From positions 1,240,001 to 1,304,000 of the forward strand of contig CBDANW010000003.1 of NCBI GenBank assembly GCA_965197825.1: a DNA stretch of 64,000 nt, in the 5' to 3' direction. Positions 45,580-54,747 of this stretch are shown here, piece by piece. Position 1 is the stretch's first letter; each line of letters opens with the position of its first letter. This DNA comes from CBDANW01 sp965197825. Lineage in GTDB: Bacteria; Acidobacteriota; Vicinamibacteria; Marinacidobacterales; DATDRI01. Made by a program: the position numbers and the translations under genes. The notes under the pieces are model-generated. The model made no database searches. It saw only the letters and a list, made by a program, of their open reading frames with translations, and was not told the DNA's origin.

Positions 45580-46923
45580 AGGTGTGGAAATAAAGTAAAG
45601 GCGGAGTAACCTTCCGCGTCACGAAACACGGCGTGAAGGGGCCAACGGAAGGAGACACCGCCATGAAGGAAAAGACCACAGGACGACGGAGCTCGTCAAG
45701 GGTGGCTTGGGAGTCGCTGGAGAAGTGGGCGAGGCTTGAGATCCAGGATTGGGTGCAGGAGCTGATGGTAGCCGAAGTCACGGAGCTTCTCGGGCGTGAG
45801 AAATCGGAGAGACGGAAGCCCGTGGACACAACGGCGGGCTACCGAAATGGATACGGTAAGCCTCGGAAGCTGACGATGAGCGTGGGCACAGTGACGGTTC
45901 GCCGGCCGAGAGTACGGGACGTGGAGGAGAGGTTCGAAAGTCGAGTGCTTCCGCTGTTCAAGCGTCGGAGCGAAACGGTGAGCGAGTTGATTCCGGAGCT
46001 GTACCTGCATGGACTAGCTCACGGAGATTTCGATCTGGCGCTCCGCGGGCTTCTAGGGGAGGACGCTCCACTTTCTCCCAGCACGGTGTCGCGGCTGAAA
46101 CAGAAATGGCAGGGAGAGTACGAGCAGTGGCTAGCTAGCCCACTGGAAGAACTCGAGCTCGTGTACCTGTGGGTAGATGGCGTGTACGTGAAGGCCGGCC
46201 TTGAGAAGGACAAGGCGGCGGTGCTAGTTGCGGTTGGTGGCCTGTCCGACGGGACGAAAATCGTTCTGACGCTGGAGGCCGGGCATCGAGAATCCTAAGC
46301 GTCATGGTCGTCGCTGCTACGGAGACTGAAGAAGCGCGGTCTGAGATGTCCCCGTTTGGTGATCGGTGACGGTCATCTCGGCATCTGGGCCGCGACCCGA
46401 AACGTATTTCCAGAAGCTGAGGAACAGCGGTGCTGGAACCACCGAATCCTCAACGTACTGGACCGGATTCCGAAAAGGGACCAGGCGCAGGCCAAGCCGC
46501 TGTTGACGGCGATCCCCTACGCCACCAGCCTGCAGGAGTGCGAGACGAAGAAGGCCAAGTTCCAGGATTGGTGCTTGCGCAAGGGTCTTCCGGGGGCCGC
46601 GCACGTGCTCGACGAGGACTGGGAGCGGATGGTCAGCTTCTATTCCTTTCCCAAGCCTCACTGGCAACACCTTCGCACGAGCAACGTCGTGGAGTCACCG
46701 TTCGCTGCACTGAGATTGAGAACGGATGCGGCCAAAAGGTTCAAGAAAGTCGAGTCCGCCACTGCGACAATCTTCAAACTGCTTCTGGTTGCGGAGAAGA
46801 ATTTTCGCCGGCTCAATGCACCGGAGCTGATGCGAGAGGTTCACCTGGGCGTTCGATTTGAAGATGGAGACAGGGTAACGGAGTCGTCGAAGGTTGCTGC
46901 TGCCTGAACTTTTTTACACACCT
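45580..46923 (+). mobile_element. IS256-family element (different from the GGGGATGTCCC type)
   Basis: 1344 bp between AGGTGTGGAAA (45580) and TTTACACACCT (ends 46923), short imperfect inverted repeats. One transposase gene with a single internal stop. No target duplication visible. A related left end begins near 63706. Confidence 0.75.
45663..46907 (+). pseudogene. IS256-family transposase with one in-frame ochre stop
   Basis: ATG 45663 (GGAGA upstream) opens MKEKTTGRRSSSRVAWE. The frame is continuous to 46907 except for TAA at 46296-46298 in GHRES-stop-ASWSSLLRRLKKRG. Relatives often have Lys there (GHRESK), so AAA to TAA is likely. DDE residues: LWVDGVYVK, VIGDGHLGIW and SNVVESPFAALR. About 414 codons, normal length. 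A GTG at 45633 would add ten residues. Confidence 0.87.
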
Positions 46924-47050
46924 ATTGACAAGAGCTCACGGCAACCGGCCCTGATGAGGTGGGCTCGAGCTCCGCGTCGCCGAGCTCGACGTGACCCTCC
47001 CGGGTTTTGTGGACATCAACCGAGGCGCGACAATGCGCCTGGAGGCGTCC

Positions 47051-47348
47051 ATGGGAGAACGACGACGCAGGAAGTTCACGGGGGAGTTCAAGAAGGAAGC
47101 GGTCCGGCTGTTCAGGGAGGGGCGAGCGCAGCATCGGCCAGGTCGCTAAGGAACTGGACCTGACGGAATCGGCCCTTCGAAACTGGGTGAAACAATACAA
47201 AGTTGATCACGGTGAAGGTCCACGCGAGGCTCTGACGACGGCGGAACGTGATGAGCTCCGTTCGCTACGGCGTCGAGTGCGTACGTTGGAGCAAGAGCGA
47301 GAAATATTAAAAAAGGCGGCGGCCTTCTTCGCGAAGGAAAGCGAATGA
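47051..47348 (+). pseudogene. IS3-family OrfA, copy A, frameshifted
   Basis: GGAGG 5 nt before ATG 47051 (MGERRRRKFTGEFKKEAVRLF). An extra G near 47117 changes FREGEGSIGQ to a frame that stops at RAQHRPGR. The rest (SIGQVAKELDLTESALRNWV, ILKKAAAFFAKESE) is in the other frame. AAAAAAG at 47309-47315 is in the phase of a classic IS3 -1 slip site leading into orfB. Confidence 0.9.
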
Positions 47349-48223
47349 GATTCAAATTCATTCACGCGGAGCGGGCCAACTACCCGGTGCGGGTGATGTG
47401 CCGAGTTCTGAGGGTATCGACCAGCGGCTACTACGCTCAGATGAAGCGCGCGCCCAGCAAGCGACAGTGTGAGGATGGGAAGCTGAAGCTGCGCATCCAA
47501 GCGATCCACGCCCATAGCCGTGGTACCTACGGCAGGGAGCGTGTACGTCGCCAGCTTGACGGGGAGAACGTCGAGGTAGGCAAGCAGCGAGTGGCACGGC
47601 TGATGCGTGAGATGGGCCTGCAGGGTCTGCCCAGCAAGCGTTTTCGCCGCACGACCGACAGCAAGCACGATCGCCCCATCGCACCCAACGTGCTCGGCCG
47701 GAACTTCGAAGCCGCACGACCGAACCAGTTCTGGGTGACGGACATAACCTACATCCGGACTTGGGAAGGCTGGCTCTACTTGGCGGTCATCCTCGATCTG
47801 TTCTCGCGTCGTGTCGTAGGCTGGGCGATGCAGCCCCACCTGCGCGCGGAGCTTGCTCTCGAGGCGCTTCACATGGCCTTGGGGCGCCGCCTGCCGGAAA
47901 GTGGCTTGGTGCATCATTCAGACCGTGGTACTCAATACGCGGCTGCGACCTACCAGGCCGTGCTCGATGAGTACGGCATCGTGTGCTCGATGAGCCGCAA
48001 GGGTGATTGCTGGGACAACGCCGTGACCGAGAGCTTCTTAGGCACGCTCAAGACCGAGCTCCTCCACCGATGTAGTTGGCCAACACGACGTATGGCCAAA
48101 GACGCGGTCGCGAGCTACATCGAGGGGTTCTACAATCCGTATCGACTCCACTCGTCACTCGATTACAACAGCCCAATGGTGTTCGAACGGATTCATGACC
48201 TCAAAACGGCTCATGCGAGATAA
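47345..48223 (+). CDS. IS3-family transposase OrfB, copy A
   Basis: 292 aa, intact. TYGRERVRRQLDGENVEVGK HTH_21 region, then the DDE core: WVTDITYIRTW, HHSDRGTQYAA and WDNAVTESFLGTLKTE. ATG overlaps the orfA stop (ATGA). Copy B differs by one residue in the compared part (FEAARP versus FEAERP). Confidence 0.95.
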   Translation: MRFKFIHAERANYPVRVMCRVLRVSTSGYYAQMKRAPSKRQCEDGKLKLRIQAIHAHSRGTYGRERVRRQLDGENVEVGKQRVARLMREMGLQGLPSKRFRRTTDSKHDRPIAPNVLGRNFEAARPNQFWVTDITYIRTWEGWLYLAVILDLFSRRVVGWAMQPHLRAELALEALHMALGRRLPESGLVHHSDRGTQYAAATYQAVLDEYGIVCSMSRKGDCWDNAVTESFLGTLKTELLHRCSWPTRRMAKDAVASYIEGFYNPYRLHSSLDYNSPMVFERIHDLKTAHAR

Positions 48224-48254
48224 TCAACCTGTCCACTTTTCCTGGGCAAGGTCA

Positions 48255-48610
48255 ATGTGAGCATATCCGATGTCACGAAGCCTCGAATTTCGCTCTGATC
48301 GGAGACGGCAAATTTGCTGTAGCTGGCTGCCACCGCTCCACGGGATCTTTCTTGCAGTCCCTCGACAACGATCGTCGGATTGCCTTTTACTATCAGATTA
48401 TCGACATCGAACGGCGCAGCCAGGATCTTGTCCCCGCGAGCGAACAGGAGATGTCCCGTCCGCACGTACTGCGGCGAAACGGCATCTTCGACGAGAACGC
48501 TCCGTACTCCGGTATGAAGGTTTTCCGCTGCGATACTGTCCCGACCGGATCCATCTCGAACCACAAACAGCAAAGAGTCGCTCGCGGGAAGAACTTGTGG
48601 GGAGTTCAGA
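48255..48610 (-). pseudogene. Fragment of a propeller gene trapped between two IS
   Basis: Minus-strand frame reads LNSPQVLPASDSLLFVVRDG, SVLVEDAVSPQYVRTGHLLF, KILAAPFDVDNLIVKGNPTI and AVSDQSEIRGFV, a clear central part of a TolB-type propeller of the kinase-linked sort. The right side is cut by the IS630 and the left by IS3 copy A. It could be the missing middle of the 44204-45570 gene or part of a third paralog. Confidence 0.7.
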
Positions 48611-49668
48611 TCTACCTCACCAAGATTCAAGCGGAACATAGGGAGCTTGGCAAACGAGTTTCGAGCCGTCGCGGTCGAGCGGATGACGCGCGGATCGCTC
48701 GGATGTTGCTCTTGCTGGCAGACGGTGCAAGCTATACGCAGGTGCAGCAGACGGTGGGCTGCACGGCGCCTTTTATCAGCAAGTGGAAACGCCGATTCTT
48801 GGAGGAGCGTCTGGCAGGTCTGTACGCGCGTCACGAGGGGCGTCCGATTCAAGTGCTCACGCCTCGGATGGAAGCACGGATTCTTTCGTGGACGCAGAAA
48901 AAACCGACCGACGGCTCGACTCACTGGAGCACGCGTCGACTTGCGAAGAAGCTGGGAATCCATCACATGATGGTGGCTCGCACTTGGAAAAAGCATGGTC
49001 TCCAGCCACACCGAATTGAGCATTACAAGGCCTCCAACGATCCGGATTTCGAGACGAAGGCAGCGGATATCATCGGTCTATATATGAATCCACCTCAGCA
49101 CGCTGCGGTGTTTTGTATTGATGAGAAAACGGCGATCCAAGCCCTGGATCGACGGGACCCGATCTTGCCGTTGTCTCCCGGGCGGGCCGAGCGACACGGT
49201 TTCGAGTACGTCCGGCATGGAACGCTTTCTCTCTACGCCGCCTTCGACACGAAGACGGGGGTGGTTTTGGGCAAGACTGTCCGCCGCCATACCAGCCAGG
49301 AGTTCGTCGCCTTCTTGGAGCAGCTGGTTGCGAGCCACAAGCGAAAGCGCGAAATACATGTCATCCTCGACAATCTGTCGGCTCACAAGACCGCCAAGGT
49401 CGCACAGTTCCTCGAGGCCAACCCAAAAGTCCGACTCCACTTCACACCCACATATTCCTCCTGGCTGAACAAAATCGAACTCTGGTTCTCCAAGATCGAG
49501 CGTGCCCTGATCCATCGAGGCGTGTTCACGTCAACCCACGACCTGACCCGCAAGATCATGCGCTACATTCGCAAGTACAACGAAGACCCCAAGCCCGTGA
49601 AGTGGACCTACAACGATCCGTCACGACGCATTAAAACCACTAAACGTTCAGTTGTTACAGTCCACTAG
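48595..49668 (+). CDS. IS630-family transposase, N-terminus uncertain
   Basis: Homologous sequence begins about IYLTKIQAEHRELGKRV, with an HTH (YTQVQQTVGCTAPFISKWKRRF), then the DDE core: FCIDEKTAIQAL, VILDNLSAHKT and SSWLNKIELWFSKIE. TTG 48595 gives ~357 aa, the family length. The frame is open back to ATG 48352, but that part is antisense to the propeller fragment and is not IS630-like, so the native start may have been lost. The catalytic frame is intact. Confidence 0.85.
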   Translation: MWGVQIYLTKIQAEHRELGKRVSSRRGRADDARIARMLLLLADGASYTQVQQTVGCTAPFISKWKRRFLEERLAGLYARHEGRPIQVLTPRMEARILSWTQKKPTDGSTHWSTRRLAKKLGIHHMMVARTWKKHGLQPHRIEHYKASNDPDFETKAADIIGLYMNPPQHAAVFCIDEKTAIQALDRRDPILPLSPGRAERHGFEYVRHGTLSLYAAFDTKTGVVLGKTVRRHTSQEFVAFLEQLVASHKRKREIHVILDNLSAHKTAKVAQFLEANPKVRLHFTPTYSSWLNKIELWFSKIERALIHRGVFTSTHDLTRKIMRYIRKYNEDPKPVKWTYNDPSRRIKTTKRSVVTVH

Positions 49669-49676
49669 TGCCATAA
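48600..49676 (+). mobile_element. IS630-family element, boundaries approximate
   Basis: Bounded by propeller-gene sequence on both sides: coding similarity to the propeller stops near 48610 and resumes at 49678. Terminal repeats could not be defined. One transposase gene fills it. Confidence 0.6.
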
Positions 49677-49677
49677 G

Positions 49678-51885
49678 TCAGTTCGTAGGGACTAGTTGCT
49701 CGAGCTCGGTGGACCAATTCACAACCACCCCCACTTCGGTCAGCTCCACCTGAGGCATTGTCAGCATCGAGAAGTGGAGCCCGTCGGGATAGACATCGAA
49801 ATACTCCGCGTAGGGTCCTTCGAAAAGCGGCCTCGGTGTTCCGACACCAAACGACGGCTCGAGCTGAACCGGCACCACCATCATGGTCCGAGCCGCGGCG
49901 GTAGAAGAGCTCGTCGCCCTTAGGTGACCAAGCGGGGCCAGTGGCCCCCGTCCAGCGAGATGGCGATCTTGCTTCCCTTCACCGGCAATCGGCTGAACGT
50001 AAATCTCGTCTCGGCCGGTCTCGTCGGAGACATAGGCTAGGAAGCGGCCGGCCGGCGAAAAACACCCGTCTCGCTCGTTGGCCGCCGTGGCCAGAAACGC
50101 ATAGGGAGGCGCGTTCCCGTCAAGCGGCAAGATGTGGATGTCCCGACTCTCCGGGCCGCCCTCGTTGAATGCAAGCAGGCGGCCGTCGTTGGACGCCGAT
50201 CTGGGAGTTTGCCCTTCATCTCGTTCGAGCAGCGGCTCGGCGGCGCCGCCGTCAGCGGGCAAGGAATAGAGATCGAAGGAACCGCTCGTTCCGAATAAGG
50301 CGAAGATCACGCGTCGCCCGTCGGCGGTCCACACGAGATGGATGTTCCCGTTCTCAGCGGTCAACCGGGAGCGGGTGCTGCGTTCAAGGTCGAGAACCCA
50401 CAGATCGCCTGAGATGCGAACGCTATTCGTCACGGCCAGGCGTGTGCCGTCCGGAGAAATCGCCGGGAGGTAGTTGTAGCGACCCCGGCTCCGAGATGCG
50501 CTCGGCGCGCCCGCTGCGATCGACCCGCATGACGTAATCCGGTCTAAGATCGGCGTTCCCGGGCACGAAAGCGAGAGTGCCGGAAGCCGACGCCGCGAAG
50601 AAACCGATGGCGAGCCCGGCGTTCCATCCCTCGATTACGTTCTCCATGACCTGCTCGGCGGGGTCCTCGAGGGCCATCCGCGAAAGACTGAAGGACGCCG
50701 TAAAGAGGTCGCCGGGGCGAAAGAACACGAGGTGCCCAGAAGCGAGATAGTAAGGCTGAGCGAGTCCAGATCCCGCAGGTAGAGTCCCGAGGGGCCATCA
50801 GCATGCGCGACAAAGGCGAGCCTTTTGCCGTCCCGGGATATCGCAACGGGAGGATAGCGTGTCGCCAGCCGCTGTCCGTCTAGCGGGCTGAACGTGAATC
50901 GCGTGACCGACAAAGGAGTCGGCTCGCTCGAGCCAGATAGGATCCACGCGACGAATCCCGTTGCCAAAGCTGCAGCAAGTGCTGCCAGTAGCGTCGCGGT
51001 GTGACGCGGTTTCGCTGGAGCAGGGGTTTCATCGCGCGGCTCGACCAACACCTGGAGAAGCTCGATCCGAACGTCACCGATATCGCGCAATCGCTGTCGC
51101 GCGTCTTTCACGAGACACCGTTTTACGAGGGCTCGGCTCGTCTGCGGGACGGCGTTCCACTCCGGTTCCGCCCGCATCACGGCCCCGATGATGTCGCTGA
51201 CCGTCTCGCCGTCGAACGCTTTCTTGCCGGTGAGCGCCTCATACAAACAGCACCCGAAGGCCCAAATGTCCGTGCGCTTGTCGACGGTTTTTCCTCTCGC
51301 CTGCTCCGGGCTCATGTAAGAGGCCGTGCCCAGGATCACGCCGAGTGCTGTGCCCTTGGTTAATGTCGGCGATTGAGAGGCTGCTGCGCCAGCGTCTTCT
51401 TCAGGCGCAAACGCTTTCGCCAGGCCGAAATCCAGAATCTTGACCTTTCCCTCGGGCGTGACCTTGACGTTAGCCGGCTTCAGGTCGCGATGGACGATGC
51501 CCTTCTCGTGGGCGGATTCGAGACCTTCGGCCATCTGGATGAACAGGGGGAGCGCTTCATCAACCGGGATCGGTCCTTTCGCGATGCGCTCGGCTAGGGT
51601 CTCCCCTTCCACAAGCTCCATGACGAGGAACTGCTGGCTCTCCGCTTCTTCCAATCCGAAGAGCGTCGCCACATTCGCATGGTTCGAAGCGGCGAGAAGC
51701 TTGGCTTCGCGCTCGAAGCGAGCCAGCTTTTGCGGATGTTGCGTGAACTCTTCGGGAAGGACTTTGATGGCGACCTCACGCCCTAGCTTGGTGTCACGGG
51801 CGCGGTAGACCTCGCCCATCCCACCCGCACCGATGGCGGCGAGGATCTCGTAAGCACCCAGCTTAGTGTTGGGAGTCAGTGGCAT
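49678..51885 (-). pseudogene. Ser/Thr protein kinase with TolB-type propeller, several frameshifts
   Basis: Start MPLTPNTKLGAYEILAAIG at 51885. Kinase domain complete: GAGGMGEVYRARD, VAIKVLP, HRDLKPANV, DFGLAKAF and SYMSPEQARG. One membrane helix follows (LLAALAAALATGFVAWIL), then propeller repeats (AISRDGKRLAFVAH ...). The frame changes near 50745 and 50470, with a compensating pair near 49930-49990. The intact C-terminus reads VVVNWSTELEQLVPTN. Corrected length ~730 aa. The cytoplasmic kinase would be tied to an outside propeller sensor. It follows the HNH gene, overlapping its stop by 23 nt. Confidence 0.82.
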
Positions 51886-52845
51886 GGCCGGCCCTTCGAG
51901 TGTGAAGGTATCCGTGCACACGCTGCAAAGTCAAGCGGCTCTTACGGTTAATGTAGTAGATAGGCGCAGGTTCCGATACCTGACTCCCTGAGCGCCTGTA
52001 CCGCTCCATCACCTCTTTGCCGTAGTCCTGCTCGGCCAGATAACCGTTGTGGACCCGACACATCAATTGAAGATTGTCCGGGCTATGGTCGCCGCCGCGG
52101 CCATAGGGTTGCTTGTGGTGTAACTCCAGCCCCTCGCGCGCCTTGCAGCGTCTCCCGTGTTCGTTCACAAAGGCGCACTGGTCACGATCGCGCTCACGAA
52201 CCGCGCGTTTGACCGGGGGCGGGGATGTACCTTGAAGACGGCGACGTGTCGGTTTGTTCGAGGCTCTTTCTGGGAGCTTTCGTCTTGCCAAAACGCTTGG
52301 CTTCGAGTCTCTCGAGCTTCCCGGTGACGGCCTCTTCGATAATCGCGGCCAAGTCCCCGTCAGGCACCGATGAGCGCATCAGGCTGCGGAGCCGCTCCAG
52401 CTTGTCGTGGAGCTCCGTGCTGGCGGTGAACTGGATCCTGTACCTCTCCGGCGAGAGAGGTTCCACGACCGGCCGCTGGGCAGGTGCCATGGAACGAGCC
52501 GGGGCCGAAGTGGGTAGAAAGGTTACTCGTTCCGGAACGAGCTGCGACGTCTCGTCCCCACGCTCCGGAAGCTTGCGCATGGTCGCCGGCACATCCGGCT
52601 TCGGAGCAAGCTCGGCTACGAGCTCTTCGATCTGCCGTTTGGTCTTCCCTTCAGCTTGGGCCAGGACCGTTTCTCGATTGGCTTCGGTAAGGTGAGGCGC
52701 AAGCCTGGCGATGGCGCTCAAGGGAAGGCGTCCCTCAGCCAACATCTCGAGGAGCATGGGATGCTTCCGAGACGCACGCGCCACCGCGATGCGCAAGTAA
52801 GCCTCGTGCTCTGATAAATTCAACATCTCGGTGCAATAGACGAAG
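51863..52845 (-). pseudogene. HNH endonuclease, 3' part after IS3 copy B, with frameshift
   Basis: At the IS border the frame reads FVYCTEMLNLSEHEAYLRI ... RLPLSAIARLAPHLTEAN, KRQIEELVAELAPKPDVP. Near 52240 it shifts to RAVRERDRDQCAFVNEHGRR and LELHHKQPYGRGGDHSPDNL, the HNH zinc-finger-like core with LHHKQP and DNLQLMCRVHN. The N-terminus is at 54109-54281 across the IS. This family is common and multicopy in large soil genomes; the target is unknown. Confidence 0.85.
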
Positions 52846-52876
52846 TGACCTTGCCCAGGAAAAGTGAACAGGTTGA

Positions 52877-53755
52877 TTATCTCGCATGAGCCGTTTTGAG
52901 GTCATGAATCCGTTCGAACACCATCGGGCTGTTGTAATCGAGTGACGAGTGGAGTCGATACGGATTGTAGAACCCCTCGATGTAGCTCGCGACCGCGTCT
53001 TTGGCCATACGTCGTGTTGGCCAACTACATCGGTGGAGGAGCTCGGTCTTGAGCGTGCCTAAGAAGCTCTCGGTCACGGCGTTGTCCCAGCAATCACCCT
53101 TGCGGCTCATCGAGCACACGATGCCGTACTCATCGAGCACGGCCTGGTAGGTCGCAGCCGCGTATTGAGTACCACGGTCTGAATGATGCACCAAGCCACT
53201 TTCCGGCAGGCGGCGCCCCAAGGCCATGTGAAGCGCCTCGAGAGCAAGCTCCGCGCGCAGATGGGGCTGCATCGCCCAGCCTACGACACGACGCGAGAAC
53301 AGATCGAGGATGACCGCCAAGTAGAGCCAGCCTTCCCAAGTCCGGATGTAGGTTATGTCCGTCACCCAGAACTGGTTCGGTCGTTCGGCTTCGAAGTTCC
53401 GGCCGAGCACGTTGGGTGCGATGGGGCGATCGTGCTTGCTGTCGGTCGTGCGGCGAAAACGCTTGCTGGGCAGACCCTGCAGGCCCATCTCACGCATCAG
53501 CCGTGCCACTCGCTGCTTGCCTACCTCGACGTTCTCCCCGTCAAGCTGGCGACGTACACGCTCCCTGCCGTAGGTACCACGGCTATGGGCGTGGATCGCT
53601 TGGATGCGCAGCTTCAGCTTCCCATCCTCACACTGTCGCTTGCTGGGCGCGCGCTTCATCTGAGCGTAGTAGCCGCTGGTCGATACCCTCAGAACTCGGC
53701 ACATCACCCGCACCGGGTAGTTGGCCCGCTCCGCGTGAATGAATTTGAATCTCAT
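52877..53755 (-). CDS. IS3-family transposase OrfB, copy B
   Basis: 292 aa, intact, with the DDE core WVTDITYIRTW, HHSDRGTQYAA and WDNAVTESFLGTLKTE. Start overlaps orfA stop (ATGA). Nearly identical to copies A and C. Confidence 0.95.
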   Translation of the reverse strand: MRFKFIHAERANYPVRVMCRVLRVSTSGYYAQMKRAPSKRQCEDGKLKLRIQAIHAHSRGTYGRERVRRQLDGENVEVGKQRVARLMREMGLQGLPSKRFRRTTDSKHDRPIAPNVLGRNFEAERPNQFWVTDITYIRTWEGWLYLAVILDLFSRRVVGWAMQPHLRAELALEALHMALGRRLPESGLVHHSDRGTQYAAATYQAVLDEYGIVCSMSRKGDCWDNAVTESFLGTLKTELLHRCSWPTRRMAKDAVASYIEGFYNPYRLHSSLDYNSPMVFERIHDLKTAHAR

Positions 53756-54048
53756 TCGCTTTCCTTCGCGAAGAAGGCCGCCGCCTTTTTTAATATTTCT
53801 CGCTCTTGCTCCAACGTACGCACTCGACGCCGTAGCGAACGGAGCTCATCACGTTCCGCCGTCGTCAGAGCCTCGCGTGGACCTTCACCGTGATCAACTT
53901 TGTATTGTTTCACCCAGTTTCGAAGGGCCGATTCCGTCAGGTCCAGTTCCTTAGCGACCTGGCCGATGCTGCCCTCGCCCTCCCTGAACAGCCGGACCGC
54001 TTCCTTCTTGAACTCCCCCGTGAACTTCCTGCGTCGTCGTTCTCCCAT
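53752..54048 (-). CDS. IS3-family transposase OrfA, copy B (intact)
   Basis: 98 aa from ATG 54048 (GGAGG 5 nt upstream). HTH KFTGEFKKEAVRLFREGE with SIGQVAKELDLTESALRNWV, then a leucine-rich coiled coil. AAAAAAG (complement of 53785-53791) lies in the phase of a -1 slip (A AAA AAG) that would fuse OrfA to OrfB. It lacks the extra G found in copies A and C. Confidence 0.93.
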   Translation of the reverse strand: MGERRRRKFTGEFKKEAVRLFREGEGSIGQVAKELDLTESALRNWVKQYKVDHGEGPREALTTAERDELRSLRRRVRTLEQEREILKKAAAFFAKESE

Positions 54049-54108
54049 GGACGCCTCCAGGCGCATTGTCGCGCCTCGGTTGATGTCCACAAAACCCGGG
54101 CAGGGTCA

Positions 54109-54281
54109 AACATCGATGGCGCGGTCTCTCTAGCATAGAGTCGTCTCGAATCGACCTCGCCGATGTGCGCGACCAGCTCCGACTCGACGCGGCGGGACTT
54201 CTGCAACAGCTCGGACAGGCGGCGTAGTAGCTCGTCGTCCGAGAGGGTCGAAAACAATTTGAATTGGCGTTCTTGTTTCAT
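54109..54281 (-). pseudogene. HNH endonuclease, 5' part before IS3 copy B
   Basis: ATG 54281 gives MKQERQFKLFSTLSDDELLR and ends at ETAPSMF where the IS begins. It is the N-terminal ~57 residues of the gene continued at 52845. Confidence 0.85.
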
Positions 54282-54747
54282 ACTCCTAATATACGCAGCA
54301 CTTTTTTTGACCCTTGACGTCCGCTGTGTTGCGCGATCGGCACGTTGGATAGCTTAGAAGCCTCCTTAGCGATTCGAATTGGCTGTGCGCGATCTGGGCG
54401 CGTTGCACACACGATTTGGATCGGATCTACCAGCTTTTTCAAACGCGCTCTGGAAAATTGTCAAGCAAAATTTAGACTTTCTTTCTGCCGGTGGATCGAT
54501 CGGACTTCGCAGTTCATGAGCCAGGACCGCAACTCAGTGCCCCACAGCCGCAGCTCATGGCGCAGAACTGCACGCTGTGAGAGGTATAAAGGGCCACTCC
54601 AGAGCGCCCCCCTCCAGCGTCCGCCCGCGATCCAGAGGCGCTGTTGCCATCCGTGAGATTCCCTGATAAATAAAGCGACGGCGCCAGGCCGCCGAAGCTA
54701 GGCGGAGAAGCGACCATCCAGCCCGTGCAGCGACGAGGGATAGCTCG
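54282..54747 (+). other. 466-bp intergenic stretch, no gene supported
   Basis: A 103-codon plus-strand frame (54345-54656) has unnatural composition. Loose repeats are visible: TTGCGCGATC and TGCGCGATCT 50 bp apart, and CGCAGTTCATG / CGCAGCTCATG at ~54508 and ~54550. The start of the HNH gene and the promoter of the acyl-CoA dehydrogenase presumably lie here, but no clear -35/-10 pair was found. Confidence 0.5.

Larger units (their letters stand above)
46992..48254 (+). mobile_element. IS3-family element, copy A
   Basis: 1263 bp. Left end TGACCCTCCCGGGTTTTGTGG and right end complement TGACCTTGCCCAGGAAAAGTG are imperfect inverted repeats shared by copies B and C. It has lost one G in the left tip relative to them. 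orfA carries a one-base insertion; orfB is intact. It lies between the IS256 and a propeller-gene fragment; no target duplication seen. Confidence 0.92.
52846..54108 (-). mobile_element. IS3-family element, copy B (intact), inserted in HNH gene
   Basis: 1263 bp, ends TGACCTTGCCC (52846) and GGGCAGGGTCA (54108). Both orfA and orfB are intact, so this is the only fully coding copy of the three. Host codons on either side (SMF and FVYCTEM) join into a continuous HNH protein, proving the target; only TT is clearly repeated at the junctions. Confidence 0.95.

Noticed and set aside
54345..54656. 103-codon plus-strand frame before the acyl-CoA dehydrogenase
   Set aside because: Composition is unnatural (Ser/Arg/Cys rich), no ribosome-binding site and no family.
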